Assembly (NCBI RefSeq): GCF_021442325.1
Contig: NZ_CP087879.1
Span: forward strand, 930,001 to 994,000
DNA from: Agromyces marinus
Lineage (GTDB): Bacteria; Actinomycetota; Actinomycetes; Actinomycetales; Microbacteriaceae
Length of the DNA stretch: 64,000 nt
Direction of reading: 5' to 3'
Part shown: positions 8,275 through 17,721 of the stretch, piece by piece
Position numbering within the stretch: the first letter of the stretch is position 1
Layout of the letters: each line of letters opens with the position of its first letter
Program-made: the position numbers and the translations under genes
Notes under the pieces: model-generated
Told to the model about the DNA's origin: nothing
The model's input: only the letters and a program-made list of their open reading frames with translations
Databases searched by the model: none

Positions 8275-9417
8275 ATGGTGCGTCAGGTGCGAGTCGGAGT
8301 GATCGGCGCGGGGCAACTCGCCCGCATGATGATCCCCGCTGCGATCGAGCTCGGCGTCGAACTGCGCGTGCTCGCCGAAGCCGAGGGCATGTCGGCCGGG
8401 CTCGCCGCCGACCGGGTGGGCGACTACACCGACATCGACCAGGTGCTGCCGTTCGCGCGCGAGGTCGACGTCGTCACGTTCGATCACGAGCACGTGCCCC
8501 AGGACGTGCTGCGTGCGCTCGTGGACGCGGGCGTCGCCGTGCACCCCGGACCCGACGCGCTGCGCTACGCGCAGGACAAGCTGCTCATGCGCGAGCGGCT
8601 CTCCGAGCTCGGCCTGCCGGTGCCCGAATGGGCGCGGGTGAGCACTCCCGGCGAACTCGACGCGTTCATCGGGGCGCACGACGGCGCGGCCGTCGTCAAG
8701 ACCCCGCGCGGCGGATACGACGGCAAGGGCGTGCGGGTGGTCCGGTCGGCGGCCGAGGTCGCCGAGTGGTTCTCCGCCATCGCGGAAGACGGTCGCGACG
8801 GGGCGCTGCTCGTCGAGGAGCTCGTCGACTTCCGCCGCGAACTGGCCCAGCTGGTCGCCCGCCGGCCCTCCGGCGAGGTCGCGGCGTGGCCGCTCGTCGA
8901 GACCCTCCAGGTCGGCGGGGTGTGCAGCGAGGTCATCGCGCCCGCCCCGCACTCGGCGGGCCGCCTCTCCGACGTCGCCGCCGACGTCGCGATCTCCATC
9001 GCCGAGGGCCTCGGCGTCACCGGCGTGCTCGCGGTCGAGCTCTTCGAGACCACCGACGACCGGATCCTCGTCAACGAGCTCGCGATGCGACCCCACAACT
9101 CCGGCCACTGGAGCATGGACGGCTCGACGACGGGCCAGTTCGAGCAGCACCTGCGGGCCGTGCTCGACCTCCCGCTCGGCGGCACCGGAACCCACGCCGA
9201 CTGGTCGGTCATGGTGAACCTGCTGGGCGGACCGGCCGAGGGCACCCTCGACGACCGGTACCGCGGTGCGCTCGCCTCGCACCCGACCGTGAAGGTGCAC
9301 AACTACGGCAAGTCCCCGCGTCCCGGCCGCAAGGTCGGGCACGTGACCGCGGTCGGCGACGACCTCGACGAGGCCGTGTACGAGGCCCGCGCGGCCGCAG
9401 CCGGGCTGCAGGAGTAG
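8275..9417 (+). CDS. purK: 5-(carboxyamino)imidazole ribonucleotide synthase
   Basis: About 380 residues. ATP-grasp enzyme of de novo purine synthesis that carboxylates AIR to N5-CAIR with ATP and bicarbonate. Seen: N-terminal nucleotide fold [13 protein letters not shown], the ATP-grasp core with [12 protein letters not shown] (~140-152), [16 protein letters not shown], and the family signature [17 protein letters not shown] (~275-290). Its product is the substrate of PurE, encoded next. I use ATG 8275; GTG 8260 or GTG 8287 are alternatives. Confidence 0.95.
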   Translation: MVRQVRVGVIGAGQLARMMIPAAIELGVELRVLAEAEGMSAGLAADRVGDYTDIDQVLPFAREVDVVTFDHEHVPQDVLRALVDAGVAVHPGPDALRYAQDKLLMRERLSELGLPVPEWARVSTPGELDAFIGAHDGAAVVKTPRGGYDGKGVRVVRSAAEVAEWFSAIAEDGRDGALLVEELVDFRRELAQLVARRPSGEVAAWPLVETLQVGGVCSEVIAPAPHSAGRLSDVAADVAISIAEGLGVTGVLAVELFETTDDRILVNELAMRPHNSGHWSMDGSTTGQFEQHLRAVLDLPLGGTGTHADWSVMVNLLGGPAEGTLDDRYRGALASHPTVKVHNYGKSPRPGRKVGHVTAVGDDLDEAVYEARAAAAGLQE

Positions 9418-9495
9418 ACGACGCCCGATCGCGAACCTCCGCCGGCAGCCGCCGACGGGCGGGCGGCGCTGCCGGGAACTCGCAGGCGCGAGCCC

Positions 9496-9509
9496 TAATA
9501 TCTATCGGG
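9496..9509 (+). promoter_or_regulatory. Leaderless-type promoter of purE
   Basis: TAATAT at 9496-9501 lies 7 bases before the purE GTG (9509), so the predicted transcript starts at or next to the start codon. A 5-bp dyad (CTCGC-aggc-GCGAG, 9479-9492) lies just upstream. Confidence 0.5.
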
Positions 9510-10018
9510 TGATCGAAGCCAACTCCACCACCCCCCTCGTCGGCGTCGTCATGGGCTCCGACTCCGACTGGTCCGTCATGCGCGACGCGTCGGAACTGCT
9601 GGACGAGTTCGGCGTCCCGCACGAGGTCGAGGTGGTCTCGGCGCACCGCACCCCCGAGAAGATGATCGCCTACGGCAAGCAGGCCGCGGCCCGTGGCATC
9701 CGGGTCGTCATCGCCGGCGCCGGGGGCGCCGCGCACCTGCCGGGGATGCTCGCCTCGGTGACCACGCTGCCCGTGGTCGGCGTCCCCGTGCCGCTGTCCC
9801 GGCTCGACGGGCTCGACTCGCTGCTCTCGATCGTGCAGATGCCCGCAGGCGTCCCCGTCGCGACGGTGTCGATCGGCGGGGCGAAGAACGCCGGACTCAT
9901 CGCGGTCAAGATCCTCGCGACGGCCGACGACGACCTGCGCGTCGCACTCGAGGCGTACGCCGCGTCGCTGGCCGCACTCGTCGAGGAGAAGAACGAACGG
10001 TTGAAGTCGAGCCGATGA
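9509..10018 (+). CDS. purE: N5-carboxyaminoimidazole ribonucleotide mutase
   Basis: 169 residues, the usual size of class I PurE. It converts N5-CAIR to CAIR in purine synthesis. The substrate loop [13 protein letters not shown] is at ~12-24, the catalytic His segment SAHRTPEKM follows (~48-56), then [13 protein letters not shown] (~74-86). The GTG start has no ribosome-binding site but a TAATAT box 7 bases upstream, fitting leaderless translation. Its stop overlaps the LCP gene (ATGA), so a purine enzyme and a wall-polymer transferase are translationally coupled. Confidence 0.96.
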   Translation: MIEANSTTPLVGVVMGSDSDWSVMRDASELLDEFGVPHEVEVVSAHRTPEKMIAYGKQAAARGIRVVIAGAGGAAHLPGMLASVTTLPVVGVPVPLSRLDGLDSLLSIVQMPAGVPVATVSIGGAKNAGLIAVKILATADDDLRVALEAYAASLAALVEEKNERLKSSR

Positions 10019-11391
10019 GCCTGGCCGAGAGCCCGATCCGCTACCCCGACACCCGGTCGCGGCCGCTGATGACGCGTCGCGGATGGTGGCTCGTGGTGCT
10101 CAACATCCTCATCCCGGGCTCGGCGCAGTCGCTCGCCGGCAGCCACCGGCTGGGCCGGATCGGCCTCGGCGCGACGCTCGTCCTGTGGACCCTGCTCGGC
10201 ATCGCCCTCGTCATGCGCTTCACGGCGCCCGCAGTGCTGTACTCGCTCCTGGCCAACAGCGTCATGCTGTGGGTGCTCGCCATCCTCCTCGTCGGCTACG
10301 GCGTGCTCTGGGTCGTGCTCACGCTCGACACCCTGCGCCTGGTCCGCCTCGTGAAGACCGATCCGTCGGCGCGCGGATGGCTGGCCCTCGTCGCAGCCGG
10401 CGTCATGGTGCTCGTCTCGGGCGGAGCCGCGTACGGCGCGTACGTCGCCACGACCGCGAGCGGGTTCCTGTCGTCCGTGTTCGTCGCGGGGCCCAGCGAG
10501 CCCCCGGTCGACGGCAGGTACAACATCCTGCTGCTCGGCGGCGACTCCGGGCCCGACCGCGAAGGGATGCGTCCCGACTCGATGACCGTCGCGTCGATCG
10601 ACGCGGACACCGGCCAGGCCGTGCTCATCGGTCTCCCGCGCGACCTCGAGGACGTCCCGTTCCCCGACGGATCGCCGCTCGCCGCCGTCTACCCGGAGGG
10701 GTACGGGTCGATCGACGGCTGCGAGGTCGACGTGTGCCTGCTCAACTCGATCTACACCGAGGTCGAACTGAAGAGCCCGGAGATGTACCCGGACGCCGTC
10801 GCGCAGGGGAGCCTGCCGGGCATCGAGGGCATGCGGGATGCCGCGGCCGGCGTCACCGGCCTCGACATCCAGTACTACGTCCTCATCGACATGCAGGGCT
10901 TCGAAGCCCTCATCGACGCCCTCGGCGGCGTCGACGTCACGGTCGAGCAGCGCCTGCCGATCGGCGGCGACGAGAACCTCCAGAACGTCGACGGATGGGT
11001 CGAGGCCGGCCCCCAGCACATGAACGGCTACACGGCCCTCTGGTTCGCGAGGGCCAGGCACGGCACGAGCGACTACGACCGGATGGAGCGGCAGCGCGTC
11101 CTGCAGGAGGCGATCCTGCGCCAGTTCACGCCCGCGAACGTGCTCACCAAGTTCCAGGCCGTCGCCGAAGCGGGCGCGGACACGGTCAAGACCGACATCC
11201 CCCAGTCGATGCTCGGCTACTTCGTCGACCTGGCCGGCAAGACCAGGGGACTGCCGGTGCAGACCCTCGAACTCACGCCGGAGAGCGGCATCGATCCCGC
11301 CGAGCCCGACTGGGAGCAGATCCACCTCATGGTTCAGGAGGCGCTCGTGCCCGTCACGCCCGCGCCGACCGAGGAGCCCGCAGCCGAGTGA
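10015..11391 (+). CDS. LytR-CpsA-Psr (LCP) family glycopolymer transferase
   Basis: 458 residues. LCP proteins transfer teichoic-acid-like polymers from the polyprenyl carrier to peptidoglycan on the outer membrane face. The N-terminal ~150 residues have about four membrane helices (ends near residue 150), more than the single anchor of classical LCPs. The LCP domain follows: [33 protein letters not shown] (Arg for pyrophosphate binding), [13 protein letters not shown], and the Arg pair [18 protein letters not shown] (~345-362). A Pro/Glu-rich tail ends the protein. It is coupled to purE and is the likely attachment enzyme for polymers made in the 12-60 kb locus. Confidence 0.93.
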   Translation: MSLAESPIRYPDTRSRPLMTRRGWWLVVLNILIPGSAQSLAGSHRLGRIGLGATLVLWTLLGIALVMRFTAPAVLYSLLANSVMLWVLAILLVGYGVLWVVLTLDTLRLVRLVKTDPSARGWLALVAAGVMVLVSGGAAYGAYVATTASGFLSSVFVAGPSEPPVDGRYNILLLGGDSGPDREGMRPDSMTVASIDADTGQAVLIGLPRDLEDVPFPDGSPLAAVYPEGYGSIDGCEVDVCLLNSIYTEVELKSPEMYPDAVAQGSLPGIEGMRDAAAGVTGLDIQYYVLIDMQGFEALIDALGGVDVTVEQRLPIGGDENLQNVDGWVEAGPQHMNGYTALWFARARHGTSDYDRMERQRVLQEAILRQFTPANVLTKFQAVAEAGADTVKTDIPQSMLGYFVDLAGKTRGLPVQTLELTPESGIDPAEPDWEQIHLMVQEALVPVTPAPTEEPAAE

Positions 11392-11409
11392 TCCGGCGCG
11401 GCCACGGGC

Positions 11410-12552
11410 TCAGAGGTCGGCGTGCAACTGCCAGATGCGCTCGGCCGAGTCGCGCCAGTCGAACGCGTTCGCCCGGTCGCCGCCCGACACGGAGAGCCGA
11501 TCGGCCAGCTCGGCCCGCTCGAGCACCGTCGTGACCGCCGCCGCGAGCCGATCGGCGTAGCCGTCGCCGCCGACGCCGATTGCGACGGCGAGCCCGGCCT
11601 CGGCCGCGACCTCCACGTAGGCGGGCGCGTCGGAGTGGATCACGGGGACGCCCAGGCTGAACGCCTCGATGAGCGACGTGCCGTCGCCCTCCTCGTGGCT
11701 CGGCGCCACGAATGCCGTGGCCCCCGCGAGCACCACCGCGAGCGCCGCCTCGTCGCCCGGCTCGATCGCGCGCACGCGTGCCGGGGCGACGCCGGACTCC
11801 TCGGCGACGGTGGCGAGGTGCTGCTCGCCGTACGACTCGGGGCCGAGGACCACGAGCGGGATCTCGGGCACCCCCGACCGGCCGAGCGCGCGCAGCAGGT
11901 CGACCACGCCCGTGCGGGGCTCGAGCGAACCCTCGACGAGGAGGTACTCGGACGGGAGGTCGAGCGCGCGTGCGATCGCGTCGCCGTGCTCGGGGATGCG
12001 CAGCCCCGGTCTCGGTGCCGTGCCGACGACCCGGACCCGGTCGCCGAGGTCGACGATCCCGGCGAGCCGCTCGGCGAGCGCGTGGGTCGGCACGACCACG
12101 GCGTCGGCGTGCTTCCGTGCCCGCTTGAGCATGGCCTTCTGCCAGGCGACCGAGGTGCTGGTCAGCGATTCGGGGTGCGTCCACGCGAGCACGTCGTGGA
12201 CGGTCACGACCACCTGCTCGCCGGACGTCGAGCGGTCGTGGCGCCGAAGCGGTGCGAACAGGCTCGGCGCGTGGATCATGCCGCCGCCCGGCGAGGTCGT
12301 CACGCCGAACTGCCATGCGGCGGCCAGTTCGCGTCGGGCCAGGCTCGACCGGTACAGCCCCGAGAGTCCGGGAAGCGCGTGCTCGACTCGCTCGTAGTCG
12401 GCCGGCAGCGAGCTCGACACGATCCCCTCGACCGAACAGCCCGCGGGCGCGGTCTCGATCAGCGCCCCGGCGAGTGCCGCGGAGTACCGGCCGAGCGGGC
12501 CGGGGACGGGTGCGATGAGTTGATCGACGATCACGCGCAGCGTGGTGGACAT
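11410..12552 (-). CDS. GT4-family glycosyltransferase
   Basis: 380 residues, a cytoplasmic GT-B retaining glycosyltransferase. The N-terminal domain has VTVHDVLAWTHPES; the C-terminal Rossmann domain has VEGSLEPRTGVVDLLRAL (nucleotide-sugar loop) and the donor-site motif FVAPSHEEGDGTSLIEAFSLGVPVI with the E-x7-E spacing typical of GT4 (~290-310). The ATG is preceded by AGGAGG. It is convergent with the LCP gene and divergent from the following GT2 pair. Acceptor and donor are not predictable. Confidence 0.88.
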   Translation of the reverse strand: MSTTLRVIVDQLIAPVPGPLGRYSAALAGALIETAPAGCSVEGIVSSSLPADYERVEHALPGLSGLYRSSLARRELAAAWQFGVTTSPGGGMIHAPSLFAPLRRHDRSTSGEQVVVTVHDVLAWTHPESLTSTSVAWQKAMLKRARKHADAVVVPTHALAERLAGIVDLGDRVRVVGTAPRPGLRIPEHGDAIARALDLPSEYLLVEGSLEPRTGVVDLLRALGRSGVPEIPLVVLGPESYGEQHLATVAEESGVAPARVRAIEPGDEAALAVVLAGATAFVAPSHEEGDGTSLIEAFSLGVPVIHSDAPAYVEVAAEAGLAVAIGVGGDGYADRLAAAVTTVLERAELADRLSVSGGDRANAFDWRDSAERIWQLHADL

Positions 12553-12657
12553 GCGCCTCCTTCTGGCCGAACCGCGTCAACTGTACCCGCGCCGCCGCGC
12601 GCGCACGCCCGGTCGGGACGGTGCTGTGGACAGTCGCACAGGATCGGACAGGGCAAA

Positions 12658-13617
12658 ATGGACGGGATGCCTGCCAACCCCCACCAGCCGCGCGTGGTCG
12701 CCGTCGTGGTCGCGTACAACCGCCGCGACCTGCTCGCGGAGGTGCTCGCCGCCCTCGCCGAGCAGACCGCGCCGCTCGCACGCGTCGTCGTCGTCGACAA
12801 CGCCTCCACCGACGGCTCGGCCGACGTCGCGCGCGCCGCGGGCGGCATCGTCGACCTCGTCGAACTCGATCGCAACACCGGGGGCGCGGGCGGGTTCGCC
12901 GCGGGCATGGCCGTCGCCGTGCAGTCGCACGAACCCGACTGGCTGTGGCTCATGGACGACGACACCGTGCCGACCCCCACCGCGCTCGTCGAACTGCTGA
13001 GCGCGGTCGCGGGGTCCGGAGCCGTCGTCGCGGGCTCGCGCGTCGAATGGTTCGACGGCACCGAGCACCCGATGAACACGCCGCGGCGCAAGCCCCTCGT
13101 GCGGGCCGCCGAGCGTCGCGCCGCCGAGGCGCACGGTGCGATGCCGATCCGCAGCACCTCGTTCGTCTCGATGCTCGTGCGCGCCGACGTCGTCCGCGAG
13201 GTCGGCCTGCCGATCGCGGACTACTTCATCTGGAACGACGACTTCGAGTACTCCACGCGCGCGCTGCGCGGGCGCCGCGGGGTGCACGTGCCCGCCTCGG
13301 TCGTCGTCCACAAGACCCGGGTGCTCGGCTCGACCGACGCCGACCCCGGCGCGCGCTTCTACTACGAGGTCCGCAACAAGCTCTGGATGTTCCGCAGGTC
13401 GCGCAGCCTCGCCCCATGGGAGAAGGCGCTGTACGGCGGATCGAGCGTGCTGCGCTGGCTGCGCACCGGCATCCGCTCGCACGATCGGGCGACGCTCGCC
13501 GACGGATGGCGGCGCGGATGGCGCGACGGCACGCGGTTCCGCCCGCGGCCCAACGCCGCCGCGCTCGCGGGCCTCGGCCGCGCGAGCGAGGCGGTCGAGG
13601 CGGTCGAGGCGTCGTGA
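12658..13617 (+). CDS. GT2-family glycosyltransferase (rhamnosyl/galactofuranosyl-type)
   Basis: About 319 residues. GT-A fold inverting enzyme: VVAVVVAYNRRDLL, the D-N-A-S-T-D loop (VVDNASTDGS), a metal-binding triple Asp in WLWLMDDDTVPT (~98-103) and the acceptor-side FIWNDDFEYSTRAL (~190). The WNDDxE pattern is that of GlfT/WbbL-like transferases that add rhamnose or galactofuranose. ATG 12658 is chosen (AGGG four bases upstream); ATG 12667 is equally plausible. The stop overlaps the next GT2 gene. Confidence 0.88.
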   Translation: MDGMPANPHQPRVVAVVVAYNRRDLLAEVLAALAEQTAPLARVVVVDNASTDGSADVARAAGGIVDLVELDRNTGGAGGFAAGMAVAVQSHEPDWLWLMDDDTVPTPTALVELLSAVAGSGAVVAGSRVEWFDGTEHPMNTPRRKPLVRAAERRAAEAHGAMPIRSTSFVSMLVRADVVREVGLPIADYFIWNDDFEYSTRALRGRRGVHVPASVVVHKTRVLGSTDADPGARFYYEVRNKLWMFRRSRSLAPWEKALYGGSSVLRWLRTGIRSHDRATLADGWRRGWRDGTRFRPRPNAAALAGLGRASEAVEAVEAS

Positions 13618-14456
13618 GCGAACCGTTCAGCCTGCTCATGGCGGTCTACCGGGGCGACCATCCGGTGCACTTCCAGAAGGCGTTCACCTCGAGCGTCGCG
13701 GGGCAGACCCGCCGACCCGACCAGGTCGTCCTCGTCCAGGACGGTCCCGTCTCACCCGGCCTCGAGGGGGCGATCGAGCACGCGCTCGCCGACTCGCCCG
13801 CGCCCGTGCTGCACCACCGGATCGAACGGAACGTCGGCCTGGCCGACGCCCTCGCCCAGGGGCTCCGCCTGAGCGACCACGACATCGTCGCCCGGATGGA
13901 CGCCGACGACATCTCGCTGCCGGAGCGATTCGCCGCCCAGTTGCCGGCGATCGAGGGCGGGCTCGACCTCGTCGGCACCGGCATGCTCGAGTTCCTCGAC
14001 GACGACGGCTCGATCGTCGGCCGACGCGTGCCGCGCACCGGGCAGGCCGAGATCGAACGCTACGCGCGCTTCCACGACCCGTTCAGCCACCCCACGGTCG
14101 TCTACCGCAGGTCGGCCGTCGAGCACGCGGGCGGCTACCGGCCGCTCGGGCTCATGGAGGACTACTGGCTGTTCGCCCGCATGATCCACGCGGGCGCCCG
14201 GGTCGGGAACCTCGCCGAACCCCTCGTCATGTACCGCGTCGGCGACGGCGCGTACGCCCGGCGCGGAGGCCGCGCGCAGTGGCGCAGTGAACTGGCGCTG
14301 CAGCGCGCGTTCCGGCGGATCGGCTTCACCACCCGCGGGCAGTACCTGCGGAACGTGGCCGTCCGCGGCGGCTACCGATTCGTGCCGGAGCCGGTGCGGA
14401 AGGCGGCCTACCGGCGGTTCATCGCGCGCGGGGGAGCGCGCTCGGCGCTCGACTAG
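13614..14456 (+). CDS. GT2-family glycosyltransferase
   Basis: 280 residues. Begins at GTG overlapping the previous stop (GTGA). GT-A core: FSLLMAVYRGDHP, VVLVQDGP, IVARMDADDISLPERF (DxD ~98-100), then HPTVVYRRSAVEHAGGYR and MEDYWLFARM (~180), the usual signature of small capsule/LPS transferases. There is no membrane segment, so it acts on a lipid-linked acceptor from the cytoplasm. It forms a pair with the upstream GT2. Confidence 0.88.
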   Translation: MSEPFSLLMAVYRGDHPVHFQKAFTSSVAGQTRRPDQVVLVQDGPVSPGLEGAIEHALADSPAPVLHHRIERNVGLADALAQGLRLSDHDIVARMDADDISLPERFAAQLPAIEGGLDLVGTGMLEFLDDDGSIVGRRVPRTGQAEIERYARFHDPFSHPTVVYRRSAVEHAGGYRPLGLMEDYWLFARMIHAGARVGNLAEPLVMYRVGDGAYARRGGRAQWRSELALQRAFRRIGFTTRGQYLRNVAVRGGYRFVPEPVRKAAYRRFIARGGARSALD

Positions 14457-14466
14457 GATTGCCCGG
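14454..14466 (+). promoter_or_regulatory. Leaderless-type promoter of the 14466 glycosyltransferase gene
   Basis: TAGGAT at 14454-14459 overlaps the stop of the previous gene and ends 6 bases before GTG 14466, where no ribosome-binding site is visible. Confidence 0.45.
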
Positions 14467-15614
14467 TGACACGACCCCGGATCCTCTGCATCTCGTTCTC
14501 CGATCTCCGCGCGGATGCCCGGGTGCTCCGTCAACTCGGCGTCCTCGGGGAGTTCGGCGACGTGACCACGGTCGGCTACGGCGCGGCGCCCGACGGCGTC
14601 AGCGAGCACCTGGAGATCGATCGGAGCCTCCCGTCGCTGCCGCAGACGCTCGGTGGGGTGCTGAAGCTGGCCGTCCGCGCGTACGGCGCGGTCGACCTCG
14701 ACGCCCCCGCGGTCCGTCGGGCGCTGCAGCTCGTCGGGGATCGCGCATTCGACCTCGTCGTCGCGAACGAGGCGCGAGCCTTCCCCCTCGCGATGAAGCT
14801 CGCAGGTGATGCGCCGGTCCTGGGTGACCTGCATGAATGGGCCCCTGAGGAACGCTCGCACGTGCTGAGCTGGCGACTGCTCGTCAGCCCGTACATGTGG
14901 AGCGTGTGCCGCCGGTACCTGCCGCGTGCAGCGGCCGTCACGACCGTCAACCGGTCGATCGCCGATCTCTACGAGCGCGAGTTCGGCGTCCGCCCGGAGG
15001 TCGTCCGCAACTCCACCCGGTACCGGGAGTCGGTGCCGTCGCCGCTCGACGGCGACCGGATCAGGCTCGTGCACAGCGGCGGAGCGGTCCCGGGCAGGAG
15101 CATCGAGACGATGATCGATGCCGTCGACGTGTCCGATGAGCGGTTCACCCTGGACCTGTATCTCGTGGGCGCCTACGGCAGCGATTCCTACCTGGATCGA
15201 CTTCGCGACCGGGTCGAGCGCAGCGACCGGGTCCGGATCCACCCGCCCGTCGCCCCGGACGACCTGCCTGCGACCCTGAACTCGTACGACCTGGGCGTGT
15301 TCATCCTGCCGCCGCGCACGACCAACCATCGCCTGATGCTGCCGAACAAGCTGTTCGACTTCGTCCAGGCACGACTCGGCCTCGTCTTCAGTCCTGCCGT
15401 CGAGACCGACGCGCTCATCACTCGATACGGACTCGGTGTGACGACGGACGGCTTCGCGGTCGACGACCTGGTCCGCGCGCTCGAGGGCCTCACGGCAGAG
15501 CAGGTGCTCGAGTTCAAGGCGGCCGCTCACCGGGCTGCGCACGAGCTCAGCTCCGAGCACGATCTCGACGTGCTTCGGAGGACGGTGCAGCGCGTTCTCG
15601 CCGAGGTCGGCTGA
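14466..15614 (+). CDS. GT-B glycosyltransferase (paralogue of 28134 and 30775 genes)
   Basis: 382 residues. N-terminal segment RILCISFSDLRADARVLRQL, middle LHEWAPEERSHV, C-terminal VHSGGAVPGRSIETMIDA, then LNSYDLGVFILPPRT and LPNKLFDFVQARLGLV. The Y-D-[IL]-x-V...PP...LPNK-[LF]-F-[DE] pattern recurs in the genes at 28134-29315 and 30775-31950, so the three are one family that arose by duplication. This is GT4-like, but the usual E-x7-E motif is not obvious. Donor unknown. Start GTG looks leaderless. Confidence 0.8.
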   Translation: MTRPRILCISFSDLRADARVLRQLGVLGEFGDVTTVGYGAAPDGVSEHLEIDRSLPSLPQTLGGVLKLAVRAYGAVDLDAPAVRRALQLVGDRAFDLVVANEARAFPLAMKLAGDAPVLGDLHEWAPEERSHVLSWRLLVSPYMWSVCRRYLPRAAAVTTVNRSIADLYEREFGVRPEVVRNSTRYRESVPSPLDGDRIRLVHSGGAVPGRSIETMIDAVDVSDERFTLDLYLVGAYGSDSYLDRLRDRVERSDRVRIHPPVAPDDLPATLNSYDLGVFILPPRTTNHRLMLPNKLFDFVQARLGLVFSPAVETDALITRYGLGVTTDGFAVDDLVRALEGLTAEQVLEFKAAAHRAAHELSSEHDLDVLRRTVQRVLAEVG

Positions 15615-15665
15615 GCGCTCGGATCCCCGGTCGGCGGATGCCGGCCCGGCGACCCTCGGCCCGGC

Positions 15666-15689
15666 GACCCGGCGGCCCGCGGCCGGGTC
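15666..15689. terminator. Hairpin between convergent genes
   Basis: GACCCGGC (15666-15673) pairs perfectly with GCCGGGTC (15682-15689), loop 8 bases, overlapping the stop of the minus-strand gene. A 13-base unit GGCCCGGCGACCC occurs twice in tandem just before it (15643-15655, 15658-15670). Confidence 0.5.
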
Positions 15690-17640
15690 AGGTGCAGTCG
15701 ACCTCGAACAGCGCGAGATCGCCGGCGCCGGCGACGCGACGGATGCCGTCGGACTCCTGCACGTTCGTCAGCCCCTCGTAGGTCTGGGCTCGATCGTCGT
15801 TCTGGAAGACGAACCGGTCTCCGAAGTCGAGGATGTGGGTCACGCCGAGGTCTAGAGCAGTCCGGCAGGCCTCCGGCGTGAGATCGGCGAGCCCGCTCGC
15901 GAGGTCGCGGTACGACTCCGGATAGGCACCGCCGGTGTGGGGGAACACCGTGCGCCGTCCGGTGTACGCATACACCAGGGAACTGCCGTTCCAGGGATTG
16001 CCGGCGACGACCGCGTCCTCTGGAACCAGGTCCTGGATCGTACCGAAGAACTCGATTTCGCGATCCGAGAGCATCGGGCTGTTCGGGCCGAGGGCGTAGC
16101 GATAGCCGACGAAGCGCGTGCTGTCGGCGAGGACCGACAGGAACGAGAGCCCGACCGCGAGGATGCCCACCGAACTCACGACGATGGCGACACGGCGCCC
16201 GGTCGGTTCCCGCCGCTCGCCCCCGCGGGCGATGCGTCGGCTCGCCCGCAGGACCCACTTCGCGACCGTCACCGTGCCGAGCACGGCGAGGGGCACGGCG
16301 AGGATCGGTGTGAGGACGGCGAGCCGATACGAGTCGTTGTACCAGACTCCCGTGATGGCGGTGCGGAACGGGCCGACCGGCCACGCGATCGCGATCGAGT
16401 AGAGCAGGGCTGCGAGCAGCCACGACGCCACGACCCAGCGCAGCCTCGGCCGAAGGATCGCGATCCCCGCGCCGACGAGGACCATGACGGTGACCACCCA
16501 TGCGGCGGTGAGGTCGATGGGGGTGTTCGTGATGGCCTCGCGCATCGCGGACGGGAAGTTGCGAGTGGGCAGCCAGGCGTTGTCCCGGGTCGTCGCACGA
16601 CTGAATGCGTACACGATCGCGGCGAACACGAGGACGCCGGCACCGATCGCGGCCACGGCCGTCCGTGCACGCCGATCGGGCCTCGCGCGGCGCACCCTCC
16701 CGATGATCTCCACGACCAGGAGCGGTGCGCCGAGGACGAAGAGGCTGAACAACGCGTTCGGGTGGGCGAGGGCTGTGGCCCCGATCGACGCGAGGGCGAC
16801 CGCGATGAGCGTCCAGACCCTGAGGCCGAACGCCGGCCGACGCTGCACGACGGCGGTCAGGAGCGCCAGGGGGATCGGAAGGAGGCTGACCGCGAGAAGG
16901 TTCGGGTAGAGCACGCCGAACCAGGTCAGCATCGCGGGAAACGCCCCGAACGTGGCGCTGAATCCGCCCGCGAGCAGCGTGTGGAGGCTCGATCGACCGA
17001 AGAGGACGCGAGCGAAGAACACGCACGAGACCGTCCAGACCAGGGATGCCACGGCGAGCATCGTCGCATTCGTCGCCACCGTGATCGACGCACCGCTGAG
17101 CTGGACCACGATCGCGACGATCGCATGCCACGGCGTCGGGTAGAAGTTCGAGGACCGTTCGGGCGTCGTCATCGTCATCTCGAACGGCGACGCGTTCCCG
17201 GTGTCGATCACCCACTGCACCGCATTGAGGTGGAAGATCGTGTCGTAGCTCTGCGAAGGATGGTCGGGCGCGCCCATCCCGGACGTGAGATGGATGAGGG
17301 TGAGGGCGGCGCCGAGACCGATCGCGAGTGCCTGGACGCTGAACGGGCGCCCCCACTCATCGCGTCCCGGACCCGCGCGCCGGGCGAGGAGCCATCTCCG
17401 GAACGGGATCGCGATCGCGGCGATCGCCAGCGAGAGCACCAGGGGGGCGAGCACGTTCCACCGGACGCCGAGGAACGACGCGAGGATCGAGGCGCCGCCG
17501 ATGCTCGCGACCGACATCGCCACGGACACGGCCGCGAAGGCGATTCCGCGGAGCCCGAGCGATGCCGCGATCGGCGCACCGATGCCGAACAGCACCAGCG
17601 CGGCGACGAGGAATGCGGGGACGATCTCGATCCAGGACAT
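15688..17640 (-). CDS. Large polytopic membrane protein (DUF6541-like, possible polymer glycosyltransferase)
   Basis: 650 residues with about 12-14 hydrophobic helices and a C-terminal soluble part of ~130 residues. The outside loop after the early helices has GMGAPDHPSQSYDTIFHLNAVQWVIDTG, and later SSNFYPTPWHAIVAI. Acidic residues in such first loops are typical of GT-C enzymes that use polyprenyl-phosphate sugars (arabinofuranosyl-/mannosyltransferase-like). The C-terminal region contains AVVAGNPWNGSSLVYAYTGRRTVFPH. I assign it to the DUF6541 type by overall look, without certainty. It fits the GtrA, DPM-like GT2 and DUF2304 genes in this window as a lipid-linked sugar pathway. Confidence 0.65.
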   Translation of the reverse strand: MSWIEIVPAFLVAALVLFGIGAPIAASLGLRGIAFAAVSVAMSVASIGGASILASFLGVRWNVLAPLVLSLAIAAIAIPFRRWLLARRAGPGRDEWGRPFSVQALAIGLGAALTLIHLTSGMGAPDHPSQSYDTIFHLNAVQWVIDTGNASPFEMTMTTPERSSNFYPTPWHAIVAIVVQLSGASITVATNATMLAVASLVWTVSCVFFARVLFGRSSLHTLLAGGFSATFGAFPAMLTWFGVLYPNLLAVSLLPIPLALLTAVVQRRPAFGLRVWTLIAVALASIGATALAHPNALFSLFVLGAPLLVVEIIGRVRRARPDRRARTAVAAIGAGVLVFAAIVYAFSRATTRDNAWLPTRNFPSAMREAITNTPIDLTAAWVVTVMVLVGAGIAILRPRLRWVVASWLLAALLYSIAIAWPVGPFRTAITGVWYNDSYRLAVLTPILAVPLAVLGTVTVAKWVLRASRRIARGGERREPTGRRVAIVVSSVGILAVGLSFLSVLADSTRFVGYRYALGPNSPMLSDREIEFFGTIQDLVPEDAVVAGNPWNGSSLVYAYTGRRTVFPHTGGAYPESYRDLASGLADLTPEACRTALDLGVTHILDFGDRFVFQNDDRAQTYEGLTNVQESDGIRRVAGAGDLALFEVDCT

Positions 17641-17721
17641 TCGTGCGTCGACTCAGTTCCTGCGCGCGAGCGCGGCGTCTGGGGTCACGTGGAGGGCTCC
17701 ATTCCTGAAGGACGGTACATG

